A stretch of 47,067 nucleotides of DNA from Methylobacterium goesingense (GTDB taxonomy: Bacteria; Pseudomonadota; Alphaproteobacteria; Rhizobiales; Beijerinckiaceae): the NCBI RefSeq assembly GCF_022179225.1, contig NZ_BPQL01000115.1, positions 1 through 47,067 of the forward strand, given 5' to 3'. Both the position numbers and the translations under genes were made by a program. Numbering within the stretch: position 1 is the first letter of the stretch; every line of letters begins with the position of its first letter. Under the pieces are notes generated by a model. That model saw only the letters and a list, made by a program, of their open reading frames with translations. It was not told the DNA's origin and made no database searches. This document shows positions 1-8,778 of the stretch, piece by piece.

Positions 1-125
1 ACACGGTGAGCGGGATTAAGCGGAGTCTGTCAAAACGCTCGATCGCGGTCAGTTCTTGCCTGTGAGCGCGACGGTGCGGCGGGAGTTTTGGGAAGGACAC
101 GAAAGCAGGGCCCGAACGCCCCTTG

Positions 126-560
126 TCAGGGCCCCGAATAGGGTCCCCGGAACAGGTCGCCCAAGGCCTTGCGCCGGAACAGGGTATGCCAGCGCCGGCG
201 ACGGTGTTCGGGCCGGTCGTGGTTCATGTGGCAGCGCTGGCAGAAGGCCGCGAGGTTCCGGGCCGCGTTGTTGGCCGTGTCATGGTCGCGGTGTGCGGCG
301 GCCAGGACGACGCGGGTCGTGCGCACCGTCCCGAGGACGTCGTCGGCCCCGACCGCGAGGCAGATGAAGCGGCCCGCGCCGTCGCGCCAAGAGCCTTCCT
401 GCCCGTCCCACCAGCGGCCATCCCCGAGGTGGAAGACGCGCTGGCCATGCGGGCGGGCGCAGACCTCGCACCGGCCCCGCGCCCGCTGGAAGCGGATGAC
501 GGCGGAAAGCTGCGGCCAGTCGATCGGGTAGAAGAAGCGGTGCTCACGCCGGATCGGCAT
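126..560 (-). CDS. HNH-like zinc-binding protein
   Basis: A 144-residue protein starting with ATG at 560. It has a CxxC pair (CEVC) near residue 32 and a C-terminal segment with CQRCHMNHD near residue 108, preceded by an AHRDHDTANNAARNL stretch. Two cysteine pairs plus a DHD/N/H arrangement is the layout of HNH (beta-beta-alpha metal) nucleases, and the spacing suggests the two pairs bind one structural zinc. The C-terminus is strongly basic (RRRRWH), fitting nucleic-acid contact. It stands alone: the next leftward gene (LysR) ends at 766 and nothing separates them but about 200 bases without a recognisable gene. A second, larger HNH protein lies at 9362-10156. Nuclease activity is inferred from motif layout only; it could be a zinc protein without catalysis. 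Confidence 0.6.
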   Translation of the reverse strand: MPIRREHRFFYPIDWPQLSAVIRFQRARGRCEVCARPHGQRVFHLGDGRWWDGQEGSWRDGAGRFICLAVGADDVLGTVRTTRVVLAAAHRDHDTANNAARNLAAFCQRCHMNHDRPEHRRRRWHTLFRRKALGDLFRGPYSGP

Positions 561-765
561 CGGGGTCAGGCCCGTCCCGGCGACGGTGCGGCCGGGCGCG
601 CGGTATCCCCGGCGCGGGCACGCCGAGGGTCGCAGGTCTGGTCGAGGGCTGGGGCAGGGGCGACGGGCATGCCCGGATCATCGTTCGGCGGCGCTGCCGC
701 GGCAACCGAAAAGCGGGTGCGCCCGTCTCCGGCCGCGTCGAGGCGGCCGGCGGCGATTCCCGCGC

Positions 766-1680
766 TCACGAAGCGCCGGCCCAGGGCGCGGCGGACAGGA
801 CCTGCGTCAGGTAGGCGATCAGGGCGGTGACGCGGGCCGGACGCAGGTCCCCGGGCGGCATCACGATGTGCAGGGCGATCGGCGGCAGGGACCAGTCCGG
901 CAGCACGCGCTCCAGGCGGCCGGCCTTCAGGTCGTCCCAGATCATGAAGTCGGGCTGCACCGCGAGGCCGAGCCCGGCCCGCAGGGCGGGGGCCAGGGCC
1001 TCGGCATTGTTCGCGCGCATCGGTCCCTTGGGCACGATCGCGGCCTCGGCGCCGTGGCCGTCCATGAAGCGCCAGCGATCCGGCGTCGGCAGGTAGGCAT
1101 AGCCGAGGCAGGCGTGGTGGATCAGGTCGTCGGGATGGTGCGGCCGACCGTGCCGCTCGAGGTAGCCGGGCGTGGCCACAAGGGAGCGGCGCACGGCGCA
1201 GAGCTTGCGGGCGCGCAGGGACGAATCCGGCAGCGCGGCGATCCGCAGCCCGATGTCGAAGCCGCCGCCGATGAGATCCACGACGGCGTCGCTCAGGTGC
1301 AGATCCACCGACACGGCGGGGTGACGGCTCAGGAAGTCCGGCAGGTGCGGCGCCACGTGCAGCACCCCGAAGGACATGGGTGCTGCGAGCCGTACGAGGC
1401 CCTGCGGCTCGGACGCGCCCGCGATGGCCTCCGCCTCGGCGGTCTCGCCCTCGGAGAGGATGCGGGCGGCTCCCTCCCGTGCGGCCTGTCCCGCCTCCGT
1501 CAGGGCGAGCTTGCGCGAGGTCCGGTGGAACAGGCGCGCGCCGATGCGGGCCTCCAGGCGACCGACCGCCTTCGAGACGGTCGCCTTCGACAGGCCGAGA
1601 TCGGAGGCGGCGCGGCCGAAGGAGCCTGTCTCCACCACCTTGGCGAAGATGGCCCAGGCCTCGAAATCGGGAAGACGCAC
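766..1680 (-). CDS. LysR-family transcriptional regulator
   Basis: A 304-residue protein of normal LysR length. Residues 1-65 form the winged helix-turn-helix ([20 protein letters not shown], then a recognition helix with [12 protein letters not shown] and LFHRT). The remainder is the LysR substrate-binding domain, including the family phrase [11 protein letters not shown] at the start of the effector domain. It is transcribed away from the hydrolase at 1792, the classic divergent LysR-target layout, and a perfect inverted repeat sits just upstream of its start. It therefore probably controls itself and the hydrolase-pirin pair to the right. The inducer is unknown. The sequence resembles the CrgA/AaeR-like subgroup, which often responds to aromatic or electrophilic compounds; that is an inference. 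Confidence 0.9.
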   Translation of the reverse strand: MRLPDFEAWAIFAKVVETGSFGRAASDLGLSKATVSKAVGRLEARIGARLFHRTSRKLALTEAGQAAREGAARILSEGETAEAEAIAGASEPQGLVRLAAPMSFGVLHVAPHLPDFLSRHPAVSVDLHLSDAVVDLIGGGFDIGLRIAALPDSSLRARKLCAVRRSLVATPGYLERHGRPHHPDDLIHHACLGYAYLPTPDRWRFMDGHGAEAAIVPKGPMRANNAEALAPALRAGLGLAVQPDFMIWDDLKAGRLERVLPDWSLPPIALHIVMPPGDLRPARVTALIAYLTQVLSAAPWAGAS

Positions 1681-1693
1681 GGGGTTGGTCCTG

Positions 1694-1717
1694 GAAACGA
1701 TGCGTTTCCATCGTTTC
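1694..1717. promoter_or_regulatory. Candidate LysR operator, perfect 9-bp inverted repeat
   Basis: GAAACGATG at 1694-1702 and its exact reverse complement CATCGTTTC at 1709-1717 are separated by six bases (CGTTTC, itself a third partial copy of the half-site). The site lies 14 bases upstream of the LysR start (1680) and 75 bases upstream of the hydrolase ATG (1792), which is where an autoregulatory LysR operator is expected. Confidence 0.6.
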
Positions 1718-1791
1718 TATTTCATAGTCAGCCGATGAGCCATACGCTGTCTTCATCGCAGGCAGACCAGCCCCGGGCGACGGAGACGACG

Positions 1792-2454
1792 ATGAGCAAG
1801 CCCTATACCCGACTCGACCTCGACCAAGCCGTGGTTCTCCTCGTGGATCATCAGGCCGGCCTGCTCTCCCTGGTGCGGGACATCGAACCGGACCAGTTCC
1901 GGAACAACGTGCTCGCGGTGGCGGACCTGGCCGCCTACTTCCAGCTGCCCACCATCCTGACCACGAGTTTCGAGGAGGGCCCGAACGGCCCGATCATGCC
2001 CGAGCTGAAGGCGAAGTTCCCCGATGCGCCCTTTATCGCGCGGCCCGGCCAGATCAACGCCTGGGACAATCCCGATTTCGTGGCCGCGATCCGGGCGACG
2101 GGCCGGCGCCAACTCGTCATCGCCGGGGTGGTGACGGAGGTCTGCGTCGCCTTCCCGGCCCTGTCGGCCATCGCGGAGGGCTTCGAGGTGTTCGCGGTCA
2201 CCGACGCTTCCGGCACCTTCAACCCGCTGGTGCGGGACGCCGCCTGGAACCGGATGTCGGCGGCGGGCGTGCAACTGATGACGTGGTTCGGCGTCGCCTG
2301 CGAACTCCACCGCGACTGGCGCCGCGACGTGGAGGGCTTGGCCGGCCTGTTGTCGAACCACATCCCCGACTACCGCAACCTGATGACGAGCTACGGTGCG
2401 CTCAAGGGCGCGATCCCGCAGGGCGTCGCTCCGCAGGGCCCCTCGGCCGCCTGA
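1792..2454 (+). CDS. Isochorismatase-family (YcaC-like) cysteine hydrolase
   Basis: A 220-residue hydrolase. The ATG at 1792 is chosen because GGAGAC lies a good distance before it; an in-frame ATG at 1735 has no such site. The cysteine-hydrolase landmarks are visible: [11 protein letters not shown] near residue 11 carries the catalytic Asp, and [14 protein letters not shown] near residue 115 carries the nucleophile Cys and the usual cis-peptide region. The PGQINAWDN and DASGTF phrases match the YcaC subgroup, whose substrates are unknown amides or imides. Length matches YcaC (about 208) with a short C-terminal addition. It is probably co-transcribed with the pirin gene 88 bases downstream and regulated by the divergent LysR. 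Confidence 0.85.
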   Translation: MSKPYTRLDLDQAVVLLVDHQAGLLSLVRDIEPDQFRNNVLAVADLAAYFQLPTILTTSFEEGPNGPIMPELKAKFPDAPFIARPGQINAWDNPDFVAAIRATGRRQLVIAGVVTEVCVAFPALSAIAEGFEVFAVTDASGTFNPLVRDAAWNRMSAAGVQLMTWFGVACELHRDWRRDVEGLAGLLSNHIPDYRNLMTSYGALKGAIPQGVAPQGPSAA

Positions 2455-2542
2455 TCGTTTCCCCGGCGCGCGGGGTCTGTGCCCGGCCGGGGAATCACCG
2501 CACGTTAGACCGCTGAACCCTGCTTCGAGAGGAATGACCGTC

Positions 2543-3481
2543 ATGAGTTGGCACGGCGCGGACGATCCGATCCCGGGGGATCACTTCACCTGCGACGCGA
2601 TCAAGACCCTGATCGTGCCGCGCTCGCGGGATCTCGGCTCCTTCGCGGTCCGGCGCGCGCTCCCCTCCACGGAGTGCCGGATGGTCGGGCCGTTCATCTT
2701 CTTCGACCAGATGGGCCCCTCGGAGTTCCTCCTCGGCCAGGGCATGGACGTGCGGCCCCACCCCCATATCGGCCTCTCGACCGTGACCTACCTGTTCGAG
2801 GGCGAGATCATGCACCGGGACAGCCTGGGCACCGAACTGCCGATCCGCCCGGGCGAACTCAACTGGATGACGGCGGGCCGGGGCATCACCCATTCGGAGC
2901 GGACGGGCGCCGGCCTGAGGGCCACGGGCTCCCGGCTGTTCGGCCTCCAGAGCTGGGTGGCGCTCAGCGGGCGCGACGAGGAGACCGCCCCCGCCTTCGA
3001 GCATTACGAGGCCGAGGCCCTGCCGATCCTCACCGGCGAGGGTAAGCAGGTCCGGCTGATCGCGGGCGAGGCCTTCGGGGCGAGATCCCCGGTGCGGACC
3101 TCGAGCCCGATGGTCTACGCGGACGTGGCCCTGGAGGCCGGCGCCGTGCTGCCCCTCGACCCGACCTACGACGAGCGCGCGATCTACACCGTCTCGGGGG
3201 CGATCGAGATCGCCGGGGACGGGTTCGGCCCCGGCCAGCTCCTCGTCTTCAATCCGGGCGACCGGATCTCCGTGCGGGCCACGCAGGCCGCCCGCTTCAT
3301 GGTGCTGGGCGGCGAGCCGATGGACGGGCCGCGCCACCTCTGGTGGAACTTCGTCTCCTCGCGGCCCGAGCGGATCGAACAGGCCAAGGAGGATTGGCGC
3401 CAGGCCCGCTTCGACACGGTGCCGGGCGAGTCCGAGTTCATCCCGCTGCCGGAGCAGCCGGCGCCGGTGCGTTATCCTTGA
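2543..3481 (+). CDS. Pirin family protein
   Basis: A 312-residue bicupin. The ATG at 2543 is preferred over 2534 because AGAGGA (2528-2533) directly abuts the earlier ATG but lies nine bases before the later one. The N-terminal cupin carries the pirin metal site: [19 protein letters not shown] with a further HSE after GRGITH. The C-terminal domain contains the PIRPGELN and [10 protein letters not shown] phrases seen in pirins. Pirins bind a mononuclear metal (usually iron) and act as quercetinase-like dioxygenases or transcription cofactors. Pairing with a cysteine hydrolase and a LysR regulator fits a small electrophile or aromatic stress module, which is an inference; the actual substrate cannot be read from the sequence. 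Confidence 0.88.
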   Translation: MSWHGADDPIPGDHFTCDAIKTLIVPRSRDLGSFAVRRALPSTECRMVGPFIFFDQMGPSEFLLGQGMDVRPHPHIGLSTVTYLFEGEIMHRDSLGTELPIRPGELNWMTAGRGITHSERTGAGLRATGSRLFGLQSWVALSGRDEETAPAFEHYEAEALPILTGEGKQVRLIAGEAFGARSPVRTSSPMVYADVALEAGAVLPLDPTYDERAIYTVSGAIEIAGDGFGPGQLLVFNPGDRISVRATQAARFMVLGGEPMDGPRHLWWNFVSSRPERIEQAKEDWRQARFDTVPGESEFIPLPEQPAPVRYP

Positions 3482-3579
3482 AGTCGCCGCGCGCGACCGA
3501 CGGGCGGGGCATCGCTTCCTTAACCAAAGCGATCGTATGCCGGAGGCACCTGTACTCCGGCCTGCGCGAGCCCCGCCCG

Positions 3580-5082
3580 ATGAGCCACCATTCCGAAACG
3601 CTCGTGATCGGCGCCGGTCCGGCCGGCCTCACCGCCGCCTACCTGCTGGCCAAGGCCGGGCGCTCCGTGGCGGTCCTGGAGCGGGACCCCGTCCAGGTCG
3701 GGGGCATCAGCCGGACCGTCTCGCACAACGGCTACCTGTTCGACATCGGCGGCCACCGCTTCTTCTCGAAATCGAAGGCGGTGGTCGATCTCTGGGACGA
3801 ACTCCTGCCCGACGACTTCATCGAGCGGCCGCGCCTGTCGCGGATCTTCTACAAGGGCAAGTACTACGCCTACCCGCTCAAAGCCTTCGAGGCCCTGCGC
3901 AACCTCGGGCTCATCGAGAGCGCGGCCTGCGTGGCCTCCTACCTGTATGCCCGCGCCCGGCCCATCGCCGAGCCCAAGAGCTTCCACGACTGGGTCCGCA
4001 ACCGCTTCGGCGAGCGCCTGTTCTCGATCTTCTTCAAGACCTACACCGAGAAGGTCTGGGGGATGTCCTGCGACGACATCTCGGCGGACTGGGCGGCCCA
4101 GCGCATCAACGGCCTCGATCTCGGCGCCGCGATCCGCGATGCGCTGGTGCGTTCCCTCGGCCTGCGCAAGGCGCCGCGCGCGGGCGAACCCGTGATCAAG
4201 ACGCTGATCGAGTCCTTCCGCTATCCCCGCAAGGGGCCGGGGATGATGTGGGAGGCCGCCGCCGCGAAGGTCCGGGCCAAGGGCGGCACCCTGCACCTCG
4301 ACCGCGGCGTGGACCGCCTGCATTACGACTCCCGGACGATGCTCTGGACCGTGACCGCCAGGGGCGGCGACGGCACGTGCGAGACCTTCACGGCCCGCAA
4401 CATCGTCTCGTCGGCGCCTTTGCGCGAACTCGCGGGCGCGATCACCCCCGCCCCGCTCAGCACCTTCCAGGCGCGGGCGCTGCAATACCGCGACTTCCTC
4501 ACCGTGGCGCTGATCGCCCGCTCCACGAAGGATTTCCCCGACAACTGGATCTACATCCACGATCCCAAGGTGCAGGTCGGGCGCGTCCAGAACTTCCGCT
4601 CCTGGTCGCCCGAGATGGTGCCGCATGCCGACCACACCTGCCTCGGCCTCGAATACTTCTGCTTCGAGGGGGACGGTCTCTGGACCGCCTCCGACGAAGA
4701 CCTCATCGCCCTGGCCAAGCGCGAGATCGGACAGATCGGGCTGATCCGGCCCGAGGACGTGGTCGATGCCTGCGTCGTGCGCCAGCCCAAGGCCTATCCG
4801 GTCTACGACGCGGACTACAAGGCGCATGTCGCCACGATCCGGCGCGACCTGGAGCGGGCCTATCCGAGCCTGCACCTCGTCGGCCGCAACGGCATGCACA
4901 AGTACAACAACCAGGACCACGCGATGATGACCGCGATGCTGACCGTGGAGAACATCCTCTCGGGTGAGCGCCGCTACGACCCCTGGTGCGTGAACGAGGA
5001 CGCGGAATACACCGAGGCCGGCGTCTCGGGCGCCGCCGGGGCGCTCACCAGCGAGCGCCAGGTTCCCCGCCGGGCCGCCTGA
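3580..5082 (+). CDS. FAD-dependent oxidoreductase, UDP-galactopyranose-mutase-like
   Basis: A 500-residue flavoprotein. Residues 5-25 give the dinucleotide-binding Rossmann motif (VIGAGPAGLTAAYLL) and the acidic residue LERD that contacts the ribose. GGISRTV and DIGGHRFFSKSK follow, the arrangement seen in UDP-galactopyranose mutase-like and amine-oxidase-fold proteins linked to cell-envelope sugar metabolism. Near the C-terminus, HLVGRNGMHKYNNQDHAM is the second FAD-contact region. The ATG at 3580 puts the Rossmann strand immediately at the N-terminus as usual. The gene is followed after 23 bases by a large membrane protein, so the two are probably co-expressed. True mutase activity is not established; family assignment is firm, substrate is not. 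Confidence 0.85.
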   Translation: MSHHSETLVIGAGPAGLTAAYLLAKAGRSVAVLERDPVQVGGISRTVSHNGYLFDIGGHRFFSKSKAVVDLWDELLPDDFIERPRLSRIFYKGKYYAYPLKAFEALRNLGLIESAACVASYLYARARPIAEPKSFHDWVRNRFGERLFSIFFKTYTEKVWGMSCDDISADWAAQRINGLDLGAAIRDALVRSLGLRKAPRAGEPVIKTLIESFRYPRKGPGMMWEAAAAKVRAKGGTLHLDRGVDRLHYDSRTMLWTVTARGGDGTCETFTARNIVSSAPLRELAGAITPAPLSTFQARALQYRDFLTVALIARSTKDFPDNWIYIHDPKVQVGRVQNFRSWSPEMVPHADHTCLGLEYFCFEGDGLWTASDEDLIALAKREIGQIGLIRPEDVVDACVVRQPKAYPVYDADYKAHVATIRRDLERAYPSLHLVGRNGMHKYNNQDHAMMTAMLTVENILSGERRYDPWCVNEDAEYTEAGVSGAAGALTSERQVPRRAA

Positions 5083-5105
5083 GGGCACGGGACGGGGCGG
5101 GCGCG

Positions 5106-7034
5106 ATGGCCCGGCCGGGGAAGCGGGACCGGTCGTCCGCGCCGGAGGCCGCCCCGCTCTCCACGGACCGGCGCGGTGGCGTCTGGCCAATCCTCGGGGC
5201 GGCGGGCCTGTACGGGCTCCTGCATCCCTATCGCGGCATCGACGGCGATGCCCGCCTCTACATCGGGCGGGCGCTCGCCGACCTCGACCCGGCCGGCATC
5301 GGGCGCGACCTGATGTTCGTCCATGACGGCCAGTCGCGCTTCAGTCTCTTTCCCCTCCTGCTGCGGGGGCTGGTGGAGGCTTTCGGCCCCGCTCAGGCGG
5401 CGCTCGCCGTCGGCCTCGCCGGGCTCGTGGCCTGGTTCTGCGCCGCCGCGGCCCTCGCGGCGGGCCTGGCCGGGCGTGGGCGCTGGGTCGTTCTCGCGGC
5501 CATGGCGGCGCTTCCGGCCTCGTACGGCTTTCCCGGAGTCTTCCGCGTGGGCGAGGCCCTGGCGACGCCCCGTACCCTCGCGGAGGCCGCCGTGCTCGCG
5601 AGCCTGGGGGCCTGTGCCACCGGGCGAGACCGGCTCGCGGGCCTGCTCGCCCTCCTGGGCTGCCTCGTCCACCCGATCATGGGTCTGGCAGGGATCGCGG
5701 TCCTCGCCCTCGTCCTCGCCGCGCGGGATCGGCGCTGGCTGATCGCCCTCGTCGCGCTGCCCCTGGCGGCGCTGGCCGCCGCCGCCCTGGGGCTGCCGCT
5801 GTTCGACCGGCTGTTGCAGGGGCTCGACCCCGAATTCTCCGCCATCCTACGCCTGCGCTGCGCCGACCTCTTCCCGTCCTTCTGGCCCGGCGCGGCCTGG
5901 GGGCCGATCATGGTTCAGGGGGCCTCGATCCTGATCGCCGCCACCCTCGCGCCGTCGCGGGGCCGGCCGATCCTGTACGCGGCCCTGGGGGCGGGGCTCA
6001 CCGGCGTCGCCGCGTCCGCCCTCTTCGGCGACCGCTGGCCCGCGCTCCTCGTGGTCCAGCTCCAGCCCTGGCGCTTCCTCTGGCTGACCGCCGTGGTGGG
6101 GGCCGCCGCCTTCGGCCTCTGCGCCGCCGGCCTGTGGGGGCGGAGCGCGGACCGGCTCACCCTCGGCCTCCTCGCCCTCGGCTGGCTGTTCGCGGACGAT
6201 CTCGTCATCGCGGCCGGCGCGGGCGCGACGGCGCTCGCGCTGCATACCGCCCTTCGCCGGACCCGGATCGATCCGACCCCCCGGGTGATTCTCGTGACCG
6301 GCGCGCTGATCGGCGTCCTGGCGGCGAGCCGGCTGGCCTTCGAACTTTCCGCGCTCTCCTGGCTCCTGAGCCATCGGGACGAGGGGGCCGAGCTCCGCCT
6401 CGGCGTGGTCCGCAACTTCTCTCTCGTGCTGACCCTGGCGCTCGTTGGCGGACTCGTCTGGACGCGGGCCGCCGGGCATCGGGGGGCCCGGATCGTCCTC
6501 GGCGCGGGGCTCGGCCTCGCCCTCGTCGTCCTCTGGGACGAGCGGACCATGACGGCCCGCGCGATCGAGGCGCGTACGGCGCTGCCCGGCTTGGCGGCGA
6601 CGGTCGCGCATCGGCCCGGCGCGGTGCTCTGGCTCGACGGCGAGGCCCAGGCCTGGCTCCTGCTCGCCCGCGCGAACTGGAGCAGTAACCTCCAGGGCGC
6701 CGGCATCGTGTTCTCGCCCGTCCTGGCCCGGACCTGGGCGGAGCGGATGGATCGCCTGATCGCGGCCGGACTCGCCGCGCCGAATGACCGCGCGCCGTTC
6801 CACCCGGCCGGCCCCCGCCGCCCCGACACCCCGCCCGCCGCCGCAGTCGCGATCCTCTGCGCCGCGCCGGATGCGCCGGCCTGGATCGTCGTCCCCTTGC
6901 GGGAGCGCCAGGATCTGCCCGGAAACGCCGGGATCTTTCCGCTCGCCGCACCCGTCGTCACCGCGCGCACCACGCCGGCGGGCGTGTCCTGGCACCGGAC
7001 GGTGGCCTATGGTCTGCTCCCCTGCCGGGGCTGA
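5106..7034 (+). CDS. Polytopic membrane protein, possibly GT-C-like
   Basis: A 642-residue integral membrane protein with roughly 12 hydrophobic segments from residue 30 to 510, followed by a soluble tail. After the first segment there is a loop with a conserved-looking acidic pattern (YRGIDGDARLYIGRAL) and then FVHDGQSRFSLF. Acidic first loops like this are seen in lipid-linked-sugar glycosyltransferases of the GT-C fold, but no diagnostic DxD or family signature was found, so function is left open. The ATG at 5106 is chosen because translation upstream of it gives arginine-rich sequence overlapping the previous gene. Its place 23 bases after a mutase-like flavoprotein suggests a joint role in envelope polysaccharide, an inference. 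The gene converges on yoaK with only 13 bases between stop codons. Confidence 0.75.
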   Translation: MARPGKRDRSSAPEAAPLSTDRRGGVWPILGAAGLYGLLHPYRGIDGDARLYIGRALADLDPAGIGRDLMFVHDGQSRFSLFPLLLRGLVEAFGPAQAALAVGLAGLVAWFCAAAALAAGLAGRGRWVVLAAMAALPASYGFPGVFRVGEALATPRTLAEAAVLASLGACATGRDRLAGLLALLGCLVHPIMGLAGIAVLALVLAARDRRWLIALVALPLAALAAAALGLPLFDRLLQGLDPEFSAILRLRCADLFPSFWPGAAWGPIMVQGASILIAATLAPSRGRPILYAALGAGLTGVAASALFGDRWPALLVVQLQPWRFLWLTAVVGAAAFGLCAAGLWGRSADRLTLGLLALGWLFADDLVIAAGAGATALALHTALRRTRIDPTPRVILVTGALIGVLAASRLAFELSALSWLLSHRDEGAELRLGVVRNFSLVLTLALVGGLVWTRAAGHRGARIVLGAGLGLALVVLWDERTMTARAIEARTALPGLAATVAHRPGAVLWLDGEAQAWLLLARANWSSNLQGAGIVFSPVLARTWAERMDRLIAAGLAAPNDRAPFHPAGPRRPDTPPAAAVAILCAAPDAPAWIVVPLRERQDLPGNAGIFPLAAPVVTARTTPAGVSWHRTVAYGLLPCRG

Positions 7035-7047
7035 CGGCGCCGGGCTT

Positions 7048-7764
7048 TCAGGAGCGCAGCAGGACGGTCAGTCCGCACAGGACGGCGATCGGGAGCGCGA
7101 CGCAGCCGAACGACCAGGCCGCGACGCCGAAGGCGCCCGCCAGGGCGCCGAGCGCGAAGGCGAGCACCGCCGGCAGCATCCGCCGCATACGCAGGCGGGC
7201 GGGCCCGTCCAGCGCGACCGCGCCGCGCGCCCAATCCACGAGGTCGATCACGGCCTGGGTGACGTTGATCGTCATCACGGTGGTGGCGGCCAGATGCGGC
7301 AGGCCGAGGCGCCCGATCGCGTTCTGGACCCCCATCGCGGCGACGCCCAGCATGCCCACCGACACCGCCGCGACACCGTCGGGCGAGCCCAGCGGCGTGA
7401 GGGCGAAGCCCGTAAGGCCGAAGCCCGCCAGCAGCAGGACCTCGAGGACGAGGAGCCAGGGCAGGGGCGCGCGTCCGCGCCGTTCCAGGCCGAGGGCGAG
7501 CAGGCGCGCGCCCGCCACCGCGAGGACGAAGGCCGGCAGCGCGAGGAGTTTGGCGACGACCCCGGACGAGGTCGAGACGAGTTCGGCGCCGATCATCACG
7601 AAGTTTCCCGTGACGTGAGCCGTGAACAGGCCCGCCAGGGCGATGAACGCCGCCGCGTCGACGAAACCCGCCACGAAGGCGAGGCCGGTTCCGGCGTAGA
7701 AATCCTTGTCGAAGGCGCGCCGCGTATCCGCCTGGGCCGCCCCGGTCTCCGGTGTCCGTGCCAT
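7048..7764 (-). CDS. YoaK family (DUF1275) membrane protein
   Basis: A 238-residue membrane protein with six or so hydrophobic segments. The DUF1275 hallmarks are present: GFVDAAAFIAL near residue 35, VTGNFVMIGAEL near residue 53, and GVQNAIGRLGLP near residue 145, followed by MTINVTQ. DUF1275 members are small inner-membrane proteins of unknown transport function, common in alphaproteobacteria. The gene stands alone; an 8-bp inverted repeat lies 12 bases upstream of its ATG and could be an operator. Family assignment is secure, biochemical role unknown. Confidence 0.9.
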   Translation of the reverse strand: MARTPETGAAQADTRRAFDKDFYAGTGLAFVAGFVDAAAFIALAGLFTAHVTGNFVMIGAELVSTSSGVVAKLLALPAFVLAVAGARLLALGLERRGRAPLPWLLVLEVLLLAGFGLTGFALTPLGSPDGVAAVSVGMLGVAAMGVQNAIGRLGLPHLAATTVMTINVTQAVIDLVDWARGAVALDGPARLRMRRMLPAVLAFALGALAGAFGVAAWSFGCVALPIAVLCGLTVLLRS

Positions 7765-7775
7765 CTCGTATTCGC

Positions 7776-7801
7776 CCGGTCATGCTGTTCGGAATGACCG
7801 G
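7776..7801. promoter_or_regulatory. Inverted repeat upstream of the yoaK-like gene
   Basis: CCGGTCAT (7776-7783) and ATGACCGG (7794-7801) are exact reverse complements separated by ten bases. The centre-to-centre distance of 18 bases, just upstream of the leftward ATG at 7764, is compatible with a dimeric repressor site; a simple hairpin in the leader is the alternative. Confidence 0.4.
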
Positions 7802-7915
7802 TTGTCTGGCCGAAAGCCCGGCGAAGCGGAAGTGGCGGGGCGGACACCTCGTGCGAAACCTTGCCGCTGTCGCGGATCGACATGAACCGGGAGCGGTGCC
7901 GCTCGTTGTGTGAAG

Positions 7916-8155
7916 ATGACCCGTACCCCATCCGATCCGAACCCCATCGCGCAGGCCCGTCATCGTGAACTCGCCATCGAGCACCTGCTCTTCGGCACCA
8001 TCCAGCATCTCGCCCGGCAGAACCCGGACCTGCTGACGGCGCTCGAGGGAAGCCTCGATCACCTCTGGGACAAGGCCGACGACGAGACCCGGGACGACGA
8101 GGCCGTGCGCGATGTGGCCCGCCGCTTCCTCAAGAGCCTGCAGGCCGAGCGCTAG
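7916..8155 (+). CDS. Small acidic hypothetical protein
   Basis: A 79-residue soluble protein. The ATG at 7916 is preferred; a GTG six bases earlier (7910) is in frame. The sequence is predicted largely helical (RHRELAIEHLLFGTIQHLARQNPDLLTALEGSL) with an acidic middle (DKADDETRDDEAVRD) and no cysteine, signal peptide or membrane segment. No family was recognised. It is divergent from yoaK and lies 75 bases before the small secreted protein at 8231. It looks like a real gene because codon use is biased toward GC at third positions along its whole length and no frame on the other strand is more convincing. Confidence 0.6.
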   Translation: MTRTPSDPNPIAQARHRELAIEHLLFGTIQHLARQNPDLLTALEGSLDHLWDKADDETRDDEAVRDVARRFLKSLQAER

Positions 8156-8230
8156 GACGAGCGCGGGCCGGCACCGATGTCACCGGAGGCGTTCCCGCAG
8201 CAGGGCGCGTTCCAACCGCAGGAGGTTCTC

Positions 8231-8503
8231 ATGTCCGCATCCCTCGTCCGCCATGCTCTCGTGGCGGCTCTCGTGTTCGGTACGTCCGGTGCCGCCCTCG
8301 CGCGCGGTGGCGGAAGTGGCGGCGATGGCCTGTCGCCCTACGCGGCGCTGAGCGGCAACGACCGTTCGGCGGGCGTGAACAACGGGAATTATCGGTCCCC
8401 CGCCCTCGATCCCTATCTCGGGGCCTACGAGGGGCGTTACGACCGCCCGGTGCGGGAGCGCTACCGCCCGAGCCGGCAGCCCTATTACGGTTATCCGTAC
8501 TGA
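8231..8503 (+). CDS. Small secreted Gly/Tyr-rich protein
   Basis: A 90-residue protein with a typical Sec signal peptide: MSASLVRHALVAALVFG followed by a cleavage site after AALA. The mature part begins with RGGGSGGDG and is rich in Gly, Tyr, Arg and Pro, ending in RPSRQPYYGYPY, so it is probably disordered. The start is fixed by a strong AGGAGG site immediately upstream. No domain was recognised. Short exported Tyr/Arg-rich proteins of this kind are common in Methylobacterium-like genomes and usually have no assigned function. Confidence 0.75.
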   Translation: MSASLVRHALVAALVFGTSGAALARGGGSGGDGLSPYAALSGNDRSAGVNNGNYRSPALDPYLGAYEGRYDRPVRERYRPSRQPYYGYPY

Positions 8504-8778
8504 CGGGTGCTTCCGGCCCTGCGGTCGATCCGAGCCGAATGGAGGGATCTGGGCGTGCCCTGAGGCCTCGAAGTCCAATCCTCCGGGATGCGACTGGCGG
8601 CCGATGGTGCGTGACCGGATCGCGGTGATGAACCGTGTCCGATCCGCGATGCCCGCGTGAGAGGCCTTCGCCGCGTAGATCGGTTCCGCGCAACGGAATA
8701 TGCGCACGCGCCGATCCATCGCCGCGTTGCCGCGTTCACCGTCGGAACGGCCGCGATTCCCGCCGCCGGGAGCCTTCC

